Of a stretch of 64,000 bases of DNA, positions 53,910 through 64,000 are shown in pieces. Source of the DNA: Rutpela maculata (lineage: Eukaryota > Arthropoda > Insecta > Coleoptera > Cerambycidae); the NCBI GenBank assembly GCA_936432065.2, contig OW386287.2:91555688-91619687 (forward strand), written 5' to 3'. A program made the translations under genes and the position numbers. Every line of letters begins with the position of its first letter. Position 1 is the stretch's first letter. The notes beneath the pieces are model-generated. The model did no database searches and was not told where the DNA came from. It saw only the letters and a list, made by a program, of their open reading frames with translations.

Positions 53910-55979
53910 CAGACAAATGTTTCTCGTTTTACTACGTCAGTTTTGGTAAAATTAAAATGAAAACTTCAGTTGCTGTATGATTTGCCAAATAAATATTTGT
54001 GGAATAATTATTATCAATTATTTGTTGATAGAAACGATTTTCTTTATTTATTTTTGCCCTGATAACGTTGCACACATACAGATTTTTTTTCTGTTTTCAC
54101 ATTTCACATAGTAACAATGGCAAATTATCAGATTCTACTCATAATATTCTCTAGTTCTCTAACACTATAGGTACCACGTTTCGGTGTTCATCTTACGATT
54201 AAGTAGGTACTGAAGTATGTTCGAGAATATTTTGAATAAAAACAGTAATCAGCATGTCAGTAAAATTTGACGTTTTTACACCTCGAAGACGAGGAAACCT
54301 TCATTATGGATTTTTTGGGCAGCTCATGGCACTAATAAGTCGATTCTTCAAGAAATATACCCCTCAAAACGACTCTCCAGCATCGTATCGGATTGATGTC
54401 ACCAAGAAAAGGATGTGAGCGTACGCCTAACGAGCAACCCGACACATCTTGTGTTGCTGTGAGCCGTGTCATACATTAGGGAGAGCCCAATATGACGTCC
54501 AAAACGTCGTGAATAAGAAGTTGATCTGATCAAATAATACAAAATAAACTTTACACTGTTTTATACCAGACAAATCGGATAAAGCAATTATAACAGAAAC
54601 AGGAATATGAAAATTGACAGACATTAGATGGGTTATTCATGTATTTAGCTTCAGATATAGAAAACATAATGTTTTGAGACAGTAGAATGGAGTTGACAGC
54701 GATCTCACTTACTGTAAAAGTTTAAAGTAACATAAACATTGGAAGATTATCTATCTTGAAAAGCATTTTATACCCAACAGACTGTCGAGAATTTATGTTA
54801 TGTTATCTTTCAGAACCCACTTGACCTCGTCAATTCATCCCATCGACGGCTACCTAACTATGTTCCATTCACTGCGTTATTCGCCTTCTTAACATAAGTA
54901 ATACCTAATAAAAAAACCAAATAATATTTTGATTTTTATAGTTGTCTACAGCTTTTTAGAATTTTCTAGATCCAGAGGATTTAAATTTGGCAAATATAGT
55001 ATCCCATGATTTTTAAAGAACCTTGACTATAGGATAATGGGTCATTTGTTATTTTTGGCAGATGTATGTATTCCTTTATGAGGACGCTGACCTTTCATTC
55101 TGCCATAGAAATATCTGGGCTTAGGAGCCAAGTGAATGATAAATTGCGTCACAAGGTCGACGTCCGTCCAGGATGAAGTCTTGATTCATGCTATAAAATT
55201 TTGTCTCCAACGTTTTGTTTAGGTTATATCTTAGTGTTTTTCAGGCTCATAAGATAATTCAATATAATGACGTAATATCTATTGGGAGGATGGGATATAT
55301 TTGCTATGTTCCGATTTTTGATGGTTAACTTTGAGATTTCGCATATATTAAAAATTGCGTTGAAAATAATTATAGCCCCGTTACGTTCTATGATTTTTAA
55401 TGAAAATGGAAATTGAAAAAGTAACGGTGTGACTATCTCATTAATTATACGTCAATCAACTTTCCGCAGCGCGGCATCAATTTCACACTTATGTTAATCA
55501 CTTTTTCAAATTAATTGCTTCTCAACAGCTTCTGTGACTCTAGATAAACATCTGCCTCCTTACCTTACGATTCATTTGTGAAAAGTGTTCTACAACTTTG
55601 TAGAAAAGTAAAATAGTAAATTCCTCTAGATCTTGAAGTATCATCAGAAACAGACTACTGTGATAAAAAGACAGCTTGCTTGAAATGCTTCCGCAGTTTC
55701 AGAAAATGATTTCCAGACATTTCCCATTCAAGGAAAATGTGAGGTTACATCTAATGTAGTGAACAGAATTTTCTCAAGGTAATAGTTTTATCTTCACCTA
55801 TACTTTCACACGTGGCATTAATGCTCGTGTATCTTTGACTTTTGCCGGCTCCAAACCGTACCTAGGCGAACAAAAAGTGACACACCTACAAACGCTTACT
55901 CGTAGGGCAACGAATCGTATATTTTGACGCTGTGATTGCCAACAGATCAACAGTCAAATAGTTTGCAGGGCTCCATAAG
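53910..55979. other. Unique AT-rich sequence, no gene recognised
   Basis: Two kilobases without a supported feature. There are only short frames and no repeat family shared with the rest of the window. Confidence 0.45.
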
Positions 55980-55994
55980 GGGGGGGGGGGGGGT
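55980..55994. repeat. Run of about 15 G
   Basis: Homopolymer G tract (a similar run lies at 10212-10231 within the long-TIR element). Confidence 0.8.
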
Positions 55995-55999
55995 CAGTT

Positions 56000-56853
56000 C
56001 AGTAGGTACCATGGTACTGGGGTCCGGCCACTTTAGGTTAGACCATCAAACGCAATATTCGCTCATTAATTATGAAACGTGGACAAAATTTTTTTTTCAC
56101 ATTTCTCCTCCCCTGCTCATCAATTATTAGGCGCGGGAACCGCCAGCGAATTTGGTACCGGGGCCCATGATTGTTACGTTTATATAGAAGAAGAAAAAAT
56201 CTTGACACGAAAGATCACGAGGGATATATTAGCGACCTCAAATTGCCAAGAGGAATCAGATCCAAAAGTGAAACACATTATTTTTAAAGGTCAAGAGATC
56301 GGTTCTGTAAACAACACCGTTCTTTATAGGATATGTGCGATATTATTAGGCTTATACGATTTTGAGACCAGGACTCCGGATAAAAGGGAAAGAAGGCATT
56401 TGTTTCTTTCACGTGTCTCTCAAAAGTAAGCAGACTCTTAAAAAAATGTTTTTCATTTGCAACCACTCACAAAATACTTCCTGTGGAGTTTCACTGAGAG
56501 GATAAGAACTATCTATACCTCGAGCATAAAATGTAAACAGTGAAGTAATGTGATGTGGAGATCTTAAAAGTGGAGCGGCACATAATTTAGAATGCGCATG
56601 GCATTGTACACTGCTGTCGAGTGGGCGTGCCGTTACACTCTTGGTAGCCCCAACTCGCAGTCTTTCACTGTCAATACTTTATGCTCGAGGTATAGCGTTT
56701 CGAGGTTTCCGTAGGGTGAACGTAGTTGATTTAAAAAAAAATTCGTGTTGAAGTTTCCCAATGGAGGAAAATACAGAGTATATTGGACTCCACACAACCG
56801 ATATTATTCGAGCTTAGATCTTGCAAACATTTCAAACAGCAAACACAAGGTAT
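56000..56853. other. Spacer, no gene recognised
   Basis: A 116-codon frame at 56079-56429 has reasonable composition but starts in a T run and matches nothing I know. I do not call it. Confidence 0.4.
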
Positions 56854-57880
56854 CAGAGATGTGCAAGTACAAGTACAAATTGTACTTGGTTGCACAAGTA
56901 AATACTTTCACATGTACTTGTACTTAAGTACAATATTACTAGGTAACTTGGTACTTTTACTTTGTACTTGTGATTTTTTTTCCTACAACTACTTTTATAA
57001 GAAGAAGTACTTTTACAAATGTAAATAACCATATAAATACCCACATTTGCAAGTTTCAACTTGTAGAAAGTTGTTGTTTGACGTCTCTTGTTAGTTGAAG
57101 TGAAGTTAGTTGTTGTGTAGACATTGCATGAACATGAAGTACATCGCGTTCATATTTAAACCAATTGTAATAATCATTTTGTCACAAGGAACCAAGGAAG
57201 GAATGTTCAAGTTAAAAAAATTCTAATTTTGTATTATCTGTTTTATTACAAATTACAATATTTACATTTAGCATTTACAGACAAGGCTGGTTTAAACTTT
57301 GCAGTCGCATAGGTAATTACGTTACTTGACGAAAAAAAATTGTTTGAGTGAATCACCACCTGCCGACATAGAAGGTGGAAAAAATAGGGATGGCAGTGAC
57401 TTTTTAGTAAATATCTCTTTAAACATGGTTTTTTGAAAAAATTAAAAAGTGCTTTTTTGTAGGTAATAAAATTATCTTTAATTTAATTTCTAATGAAAGC
57501 GAATTTTGTCGTTTGAGTAAAGCTACCCCAAGGGCTAAATATTCAGCATTCAGCAATTTTTTTATTTTTCTTTCCAAATGTGATTTATCTAACATTTATA
57601 GAGTATTTAATAATTAATATATTTTTTTGCTCTTATATTACGTTATAATTACATAAATAAATGTTTAGTTTTTTACTGATTTCTTACTTCACCACAAAAT
57701 TCCCATTACCTAGCCTATAGAGGGCCTAGAAAAAGAAACTGGGGCTTAGTTTTCTAAAAAGTCGTCTATCCATTGTTCAATATCCAAACTACATGTACTT
57801 GTACTTAAGTATATTTTGTTCGTAAAGTAATTGTACTTACGACCTAGTACAATTTTTTAACAGTACTTGTATTTAAGCGT
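56854..57880. mobile_element. Degenerate hAT-like element with GTACTT subterminal repeats
   Basis: Left end CAGAGATGTGCAAGTACAAG followed by many GTACTT/AAGTAC motifs to about 57015. A second cluster of the same motifs lies at 57785-57865. The interior is AT-rich and holds no transposase. The TSD is not found, and the ends are approximate. Confidence 0.5.
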
Positions 57881-57895
57881 TTATTAAAGCCAAAT

Positions 57896-58245
57896 TTATT
57901 TGCAAATTAATAAATTCGTGGATGATTCTATCTCATAGAATATCTTTAGATTATCTGGTATAAGCAGAAATCTTACTTTCAATATAGTGGTTAATGTCAT
58001 TGATAAATATTGCAAACATAAGAGGCGCCAGAGTCGAGGCCTGGGGAATTCCAGAAGTCTGGGCAAAATTGAAGTACTGCTAGCCACGGCATTGTACAAA
58101 CTGAGCCCTATCCTTATGTGTTAAATAGAAGTTAAACATACAGTCAAGGCACTATTAAGACCGATGTAGTCTAGTTTACACAATAGTAATCCATGGTCCA
58201 GTCTGTCAAATGCTCTGGAGAAAGCAAGTGTAAATAACATATACC
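57896..58245 (-). pseudogene. RT fragment with motifs A to C
   Basis: Minus strand: LAFSRAFDRLDHGLLLCKLD (motif A), YIGLNSALTVCL, then in another frame TSGIPQASTLAPLMFAIFIN (motif B, Gly changed to Ala) and DINHYIESKISAYTR..KIFYE (degraded ADD motif C). Several frameshifts. A non-LTR relic. Confidence 0.8.
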
Positions 58246-58259
58246 TGATCTTTCCAATC

Positions 58260-59271
58260 AAGGACTTCACTAATAAATTGCGTTTTCCACAATATTACTG
58301 ACAGTGAAGTGACTTCCAATAATACCATACTGTTCTGGTATAATTATATTTTTCAGATGACATGTTATTATAAAGGTATGAATTAATATTTCAAAGACTT
58401 GAAAAATTATAAAGGATAGCAATTGGTCTTTGACCAGTGATCTCATATTTTGTTCCCTTTTCATAAAGAAGATATACCTACTCTGGAAATTTTCCAAATA
58501 TCGGAAAAGGTACAAGTATACAAGATTAAATTAACATATACATTTTTCAGTAGTGAAATTCTGAATATGAAGAAAGTTATCGTAGAATCAATATAAACAT
58601 TGGAGAAAAAGATGAATACAAAATAGTGTTGAGTATTTTTGTCAACTCCTGAAGGTCATCGACACTATCGATTCGTTAAAATTTCATCATGTAACGAATT
58701 TAGTTTTATTTCCTGTACTGTAAAACTGATTATCATTATCTTATTTTGACCCCGTCTCACATTAATGCAGTGTTGATTAAAATAATTTAGGTATGTGTAT
58801 CGATTAATCCCATAAACTTCGAAAAGGTTTTATTGTCAATCGTTGATATGAAGGTTGCGTTGACGCATTTTTGCTTCTTATAAGTACATATTGTATGTCC
58901 CTATATTTGTATAAAACAACAATTAAAAATGCTGTAAATCATGTAGATAAAAAATTATATTTCACTGTATAATCCTTGTACAATATATTGCTCGTCATGT
59001 AACAGTGGCGCCCAAAAATGTGTTATTAGAGTTTTAAGTCAATTGTTTTGTTCATCTGTATTCTTATATTAATCATTAAAACATTTATTTGTAATTGCTG
59101 GTCACTGAATGACCGTGGACCCGGCATGCTGAAGCAAAAATCTTAAGACCGTTCAGATTTTTATTACCTATTTAGGTTACACTGGACGAAGTTAGAAAAC
59201 AATCTTTTATCTTTTATCACAGGATATTAAAATATTTCGTGCGAACATTTTAGTTAAATTGAAACCCTTAT
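58260..59271. other. AT-rich spacer
   Basis: No gene seen. The minus frame at 58270-58515 has no recognised similarity. Confidence 0.4.
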
Positions 59272-59380
59272 TACACCAGTGGAAGTATAGTAAAAAAAAA
59301 AAAAAAAAAAAAATTGAAAATATTTATTGTTCAAGAAGGCTCTCAGAATTTCATAAAACGTAGAGATTTTAAGTTGAAGA
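59272..59380 (+). mobile_element. ACTTCCACATCC-family element, end fragment
   Basis: CCAGTGGAAGTATAGTAA, an A run of about 22, TTTATTGTTCAA and GTAGAGATTTTAAGTT match the start of 19127-19803. Confidence 0.6.
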
Positions 59381-59534
59381 AGCCAAAACTAAGATATTCG
59401 AGTCCGATGAGCGAATGACGTATTGTTTTATGCCTGCTTTAAAGCCATGAAGAATGTGTGGCATTATTCTTATACAGTTATATACTTCAAGATATTCGAA
59501 ACACCACCCCCATATATGCTCTTGAACTTCACCA

Positions 59535-60233
59535 TTATTTTGATTTGATAGGTAAAACTTTTCTGCAGTGCCATGTCAGGGAGAAAGGCATTCTTGTGAA
59601 ATAAAATTTATGCAGAGATTGTTTATAGAACATACAGATTGAAGGATAGAAAATGAATGCGTGCAGTGCTGGATAAAAAACACTACTTTCTGGCGACTGA
59701 ATGCTGAAGTCAATCGCTAAAACTGTCGATATTGCCAACTCTTTAGTAGCTAGGACATCGCACCTAATATCTACAAGAAAGTAATTATTTGAAGGAATTG
59801 TTCCAACAGGATAACTGAATCCTATTTTTCTTAAAGGAAAGATTTGATTCAAGATATCTTGAATTTCTACAGGAAGAAATCATCCCGGCTCTGTCTAATT
59901 TATATCTAAATTGAAATAACCTCTACCTTTATAATAAAGCCATGATTCATCACCATTGTGCCGATAGAAACGAGGATATTTAAGATTAGTGTTTGGTGAA
60001 TTGGTAAGCTCGGCGTCATTGATTGGCCACCAAGATATCCGGCTTTTACGCCAATAGACTTTTATCCGTGGCAACTCGAAAGTGTTGTTTCGAATAACAC
60101 ACACAAATAACATGTACAGATCGAATTCTATTAGAAATTTAAAAATGTCAGAGTAATGATAAATAGGGTCCACCCAAAAATTTTTTCTCGACTGTAACAT
60201 TGTTACGCTCAAACGTGTTTCAAATTCGAGCAC
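59535..60233 (-). pseudogene. Unidentified coding sequence with two close in-frame stops
   Basis: One minus-strand frame of about 233 codons, broken only by TAG and TGA five codons apart (around 59880-59895). The first part begins at an ATG near 60200: MLQSRKNFWVDPIYHYSDIF, later ELPRIKVYWRKSRISWWPIN and FYRHNGDESWLYYKGRGYF. The second part is FLPVEIQDILNQIFPLRKIG, then FSYPVGTIPSNNYFLVDIRC and DVLATKELAISTVLAIDFSI. The composition is protein-like (Trp, Tyr and Pro in a 65% AT region) and the frame is held across the stops, so this was probably a real gene. I do not recognise the family. It may be a degraded host gene, a transferred gene or an endogenised element. Confidence 0.55.
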
Positions 60234-60239
60234 TTATTG

Positions 60240-61374
60240 AAATTTTACTTGTTTTCTATAAAAGGTTCATCGAATTCTGTTCTGTGAAATCCTGTCCATG
60301 AAAACCTTGAACCTTAACTTAATCATATGCACAATTTCTGAGATAGTTTGCCTCAAAATATGTTTATGTTCTCGCAAGTTGATAAGGCGTGTTAAAAATG
60401 TATGAATATTCAGTTTTATTCACTTTTCGAGTGTTAACTTTATATTTTGATATTCTTCTAGTAACTTCGCAAAATAGTTTTAGATCATGTGGGAAGAGAA
60501 GTTTGTTGCAATTCAATACGCACATAAATCATTGATAAATATAAATATTAAGTAAAATTTCTATAGGTAATAAACCTTGATAAATGATTGAAATCTAATA
60601 CTAATTTAAATCTCAGTACAAGTAATCCTTTTAAATATATTTAATCCTAATTTTAGAGAATAACTAAATTCCAACTGATTTCTCTTGCATCAAAGACACG
60701 TTCACTTTTCACATTAAAGTAACTCGGAGTATGCGTTATTATATTAACCATAATGATTTGACAAAGAAGAAAAAAAAACAAATTTTCGTATATACCACAG
60801 CTAATACCTGTTGTCTTTTTGTTACTATTTATAAAAAATTTACATCCTCACATTTAATTTATAATCACAAGCATTTCTCATTTAATTCTTTTGCAAGAAA
60901 GTATGATGAATGTATTAAGGAAAATTAAAACTGTAAGATAATTCCTTGACAGTATCACTAAAAAGACATAGTATCATGGAATGATCCTATATTTAACAAA
61001 TAAATTGTTTCTAGAAAAAACATTTTCTTCTTAATAAAAAATTTCTGGCCTCTAGTGCATGACGGCACAAGTTCAGACAATATAGGTATAGAATTAGATT
61101 CTCTGCTCTTGTCCTTTCTAGGAATATTTATTTTAAAGTGGGTGGTTTTTAACTATTCGAGGCACTGTAAAAGGTGAAATATTGTACCTGAGATATTTTT
61201 ATGATTCTAGGGTTTCCTTGCTTTTAACACTTAAAGTAAACCGAATGAATTTTATGTTCGAATGGTACACTGCTTTTCGAATTCCCTGACTGCTCTCTAA
61301 CTTCCCTGAATGATAAACTTCAATTTTCTCTTACTAATTTTTATAACCCAAAAGCCAATTTCAATTACTTTTTG
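60240..61374. other. AT-rich spacer
   Basis: No gene or repeat family recognised except short TTCCCTGA motifs near 61280 and 61305. Confidence 0.4.
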
Positions 61375-61950
61375 AATTTCTCACTAAATCACAATTTTAC
61401 TTTTACCCTCTCTGATAATGGACGGAGGGTGGTAATGGGGCAAAAAACATTTAAGGCCTTTGGTTCTTGTACACACTAAATCACAATTTTATTCTTTTTA
61501 CTCTCTTTAATAAATGAGCAGGAGGTGGTAACGGGTGGGGGTAGCTGATGTCAAACCGAATTTTTAGGACTTTGATTCTTGTACACACACCAAACCACAA
61601 TTTTATTTTCCTCGCCTCCTTTAATAACGGGGTCGTGGTTGTAATGGGGGTGGCTGATGACAAGAAAATTATTTGAGACTTTGGCTTCTTCTAAATACAC
61701 TATATCCTAATAGTATGGACTTTTCCTTGCCTGATTTACCTATTTACCCCGCATTTTACCTCCAAGCCTTCAACGGAATAAGATAAAAATATAATCTAGT
61801 TCCAGATCACACTATAGTACAAACGTGTACCAAATATCAAGTCAATATCATAAACTGTTCCAGAGTAATCGTACGCACAAAAAAAAGTTAGAGACAGACA
61901 GAATGTTTTTTTTTTCACCATTAATTTACTACCACGATGTGGAAGTAAAA
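61375..61950 (-). mobile_element. ACTTCCACATCC-family TIR element, diverged copy
   Basis: Inverse orientation relative to 19127-19803. Shared TTTGGTTCTTGTACACACTA, TAATAATGG-type G-rich blocks, ATAAAAATATAATCTAGTTC and ACCAAATATCAAGTCAATAT, ending GATGTGGAAGTAAAA near 61950. The left end is degraded. Confidence 0.7.
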
Positions 61951-63284
61951 TTGTGACCGAACATACAAATTAACACAGTAAATTAAATTACTTACATAAC
62001 AATAAATTGTGCGATTTTTCGGGGAAAATATCTTTGATTGACTCGCGTAATATTCGCAATGAATAAAATTTTTTTAGGTGATGCAAGAATATAAATACAT
62101 TAAAATAAATGAGTTTTACAATATTTTTCCTATTATTTCTTAACATTCCCTGATTTTACGTTCAAATTAGTACAAATTCCCTGATTTCCTTGATCAAAAT
62201 AAAATTTCCTGACTTTTCCCGGTTTTCCCGATTTTTAAGAAAATTGGTCACATTTCCAATGTTTTTTGCATTAGAGACCCCGGTGATATCGTCTATTAAG
62301 TGTTAATACCGTACGTATACTAATTGCATTTTCTGACTATGTTAATTATATGAGACTTCCTCCATTTATAAAGATTTGTTGTAACTATTAGTCAACCATC
62401 CTAGGATGGCAAATAGCCGCGCAGAGAGAGAAGAAATATCATCACTGTTGGACAGAGACTAACAAGCTTCTTAAGCTATGATAGTACAATCGGAGGAAGA
62501 AGTTTCAGTAAAACGTGAAGTACGCGCCCTATTCACCGAGAATTCCGGTGTGTCATAGGCCAATTGGTGTTTTTGAATGGACACTTAAACGGTGATTTGT
62601 TTTTATATTTGATATATTTAATTATACTGATTACAATATTTGTTTTTTTTGTTTCAAATAAACAATACGATATAGCAAATATACAAAACAAATACACATT
62701 AAATTAAATAGAATGAGCCTAAAATTATAAAAATTGAGATAAGAGCTTACACTATACTTTATTTACCTACTCAACCCAACTTCCGAGGAAACAATATTAA
62801 ATTATATTAGTAGCCAGAATACAAATATTTGAAACTGATAATAGATTTGTACACTTACTTTTGAAAGCAGTATAATGGGGGTTCCATCTATAGATTCCTG
62901 CTTCATATATTAATTATATTTTAAGATAAAACTTAAAATTTCTCGGCTTTAACCAGACAAAGCCTTATGGTATATATTTTCTTATAAATACTACTATTGA
63001 TGATAAACGTAACAATGCTTATAAGTGGGTACTTCTAATAGGTACCTAAGCATGTATCAAATCTAAGTTATATAATGCAAGAACTTTTCTGTACCGACAG
63101 AGAAGGAACATAAACAAACAAGCTCCGTAGCGGCGGACTGGTTTCGACCACTGCACATCCTAATCTCATCCGCCATTGGTTCACTAGTATATTATAAAAT
63201 TGTCAAGACTGGCGGCGGTGAGTGCGTAGAAAATCTACAAAAGAGTTTGTCAAAAAGCCCTGTTTGAAATGAGACTGAGATATA
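61951..63284. other. AT-rich spacer with CCCTGA motifs
   Basis: Repeated TTCCCTGATTT/TTCCTGACTTTTCCCGG near 62145-62235 suggests a degraded element end, but no partner is certain. No gene recognised. Confidence 0.4.
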
Positions 63285-63832
63285 TATACAGCGTGATTTA
63301 CCATGACATGCGGAAAATAAAATGGTGTACTAGTCTTCAATGTGGGAAAGCCCCTGCAAAATTTTAGAGTGCTCCGACGTAATTTAGTATATTAAAAAGG
63401 GTTAAAACTTATGAAGATACGTTACTGTTACGTGTCTGTGGTCAGTAATAGGGCGATCAAGTTACTTGTGAAAGAATATATCTTAGATGTTTACATTTAC
63501 TTAATTGGCATAAGAAGTGAAGCTGGCGGGTGTGGTCAAAGTGCCGCGTTTCTTGCTTTCGATCTAACAATTAGGACACCGACAGGTACAAAGCACCGCC
63601 AAGGTTGGTGTTATTGTATTATTGACGGGTTTAAGTAAATATTTCTTATATCCACTTGTTGTTATAGAGTTCACTAGCATAGGGTCAATGTCCTTTCGAT
63701 TTATTTCGCTATTTTTGTATTGTGATTTGATTAAAAACAAAAAGGTACTTCTACCCTCTCCAGCTTTGCTGTCAATAGTGTCAATCCCAAGTCTGATAAA
63801 GTGATATGGTTGTGGTAGATCACCCTGTATAT
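63285..63832. mobile_element. Mariner-type MITE with ACAGGGTGAT ends
   Basis: Left end TATACAGCGTGATTTACCAT and right end TGTGGTAGATCACCCTGTAT, inverse of each other with mismatches. The interior frames (63411-63804) match nothing known. Confidence 0.6.
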
Positions 63833-63899
63833 TTTTTCAAATAAATAAAATACATATTTTTAGACTTCGCACTTTTTAAATTTTGAAAAGGTGTAAATG

Positions 63900-64000
63900 A
63901 CATTTTGTAAAATTAGTACGAAGCTGCTTGTTATTTTTTTTAACTGACTTCAAAAATGAGGTTCTCAGTTCGGTTTTGGTTGTGTGTTTAGCCGTATATC
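63900..64000. repeat. Start of a dispersed repeat running off the window
   Basis: AACTGACTTCAAAAATGAGG and TTCTCAGTTCGG resemble a repeat motif that I recall as widespread in insect genomes. It may relate to the AGTCGGTTAAAAAT motif in the copies at 10390 and 29635. Confidence 0.4.

Noticed and set aside
56079..56429. 116-codon frame with protein-like composition
   Set aside because: It starts in a homopolymer T run, has no recognised similarity and no splice context. Recorded only as spacer.

Overview
This is a eukaryotic window, almost certainly from an insect with a large, AT-rich, transposon-packed genome. Support: spliced exons with GT-AG introns, mariner-like, hAT-like and Jockey/CR1/RTE-like debris, 5S-rRNA-derived and tRNA-derived SINEs, and no operons or ribosome binding sites. 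I cannot name the species. Most long reading frames here are chance or low-complexity frames.

One host gene is recognisable: the 5' end of a GLUT1-type (SLC2A) sugar transporter on the minus strand. Coding exon 1 (33128-33232, 35 codons from ATG) and coding exon 2 (13627-13725, 33 codons, TM1 and the GYNTGV motif) are both phase 0 and flank an intron of about 19.4 kb. Later exons lie beyond position 1. A TATA-like box sits near 33390.

Layout: 1-13600 lies inside the next intron and is a stack of repeats. It holds MITEs, a triple-nested element (3577-6043) around a hAT with a perfect 8-bp target duplication, a 3.5-kb element with long inverted ends (6897-10366) carrying a broken Cys-rich gene, and two 5S-derived SINEs. 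13726-33127 is intron 1. It holds a second long-TIR element (14066-15586) with what looks like the C-terminal half of the same uncharacterised gene family, a tRNA-SINE split by a retroinsertion, a satellite array at 20545-21440, reverse-transcriptase (RT) fragments, a mariner relic and a satellite at 30440-30960. 33400-64000 is upstream of the gene. It holds a 1.3-kb (TTATTGTTG)n array, a decayed non-LTR element with RNase H (37940-40050), a non-LTR element with an intact 717-codon RT frame (44181-47104), a duplicated palindromic MITE pair (49417-50278), an RTE-like RT broken by two or three younger DNA elements (50441-52300), a CCCAGCAAACAC-ended element with a tRNA-like core, and an unidentified broken frame at 59535-60233.

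The most interesting signal is the pair of long-TIR elements at 6897-10366 and 14066-15586. They carry complementary halves of a family I know only as uncharacterised metazoan proteins: an N-terminal Cys-rich part and a C-terminal part with a VDTDV...GCDT pattern resembling XPG/PIN nucleases. Both appear flanked by 4-bp target duplications. This suggests the family is an Academ-like transposon gene; that link is inference.
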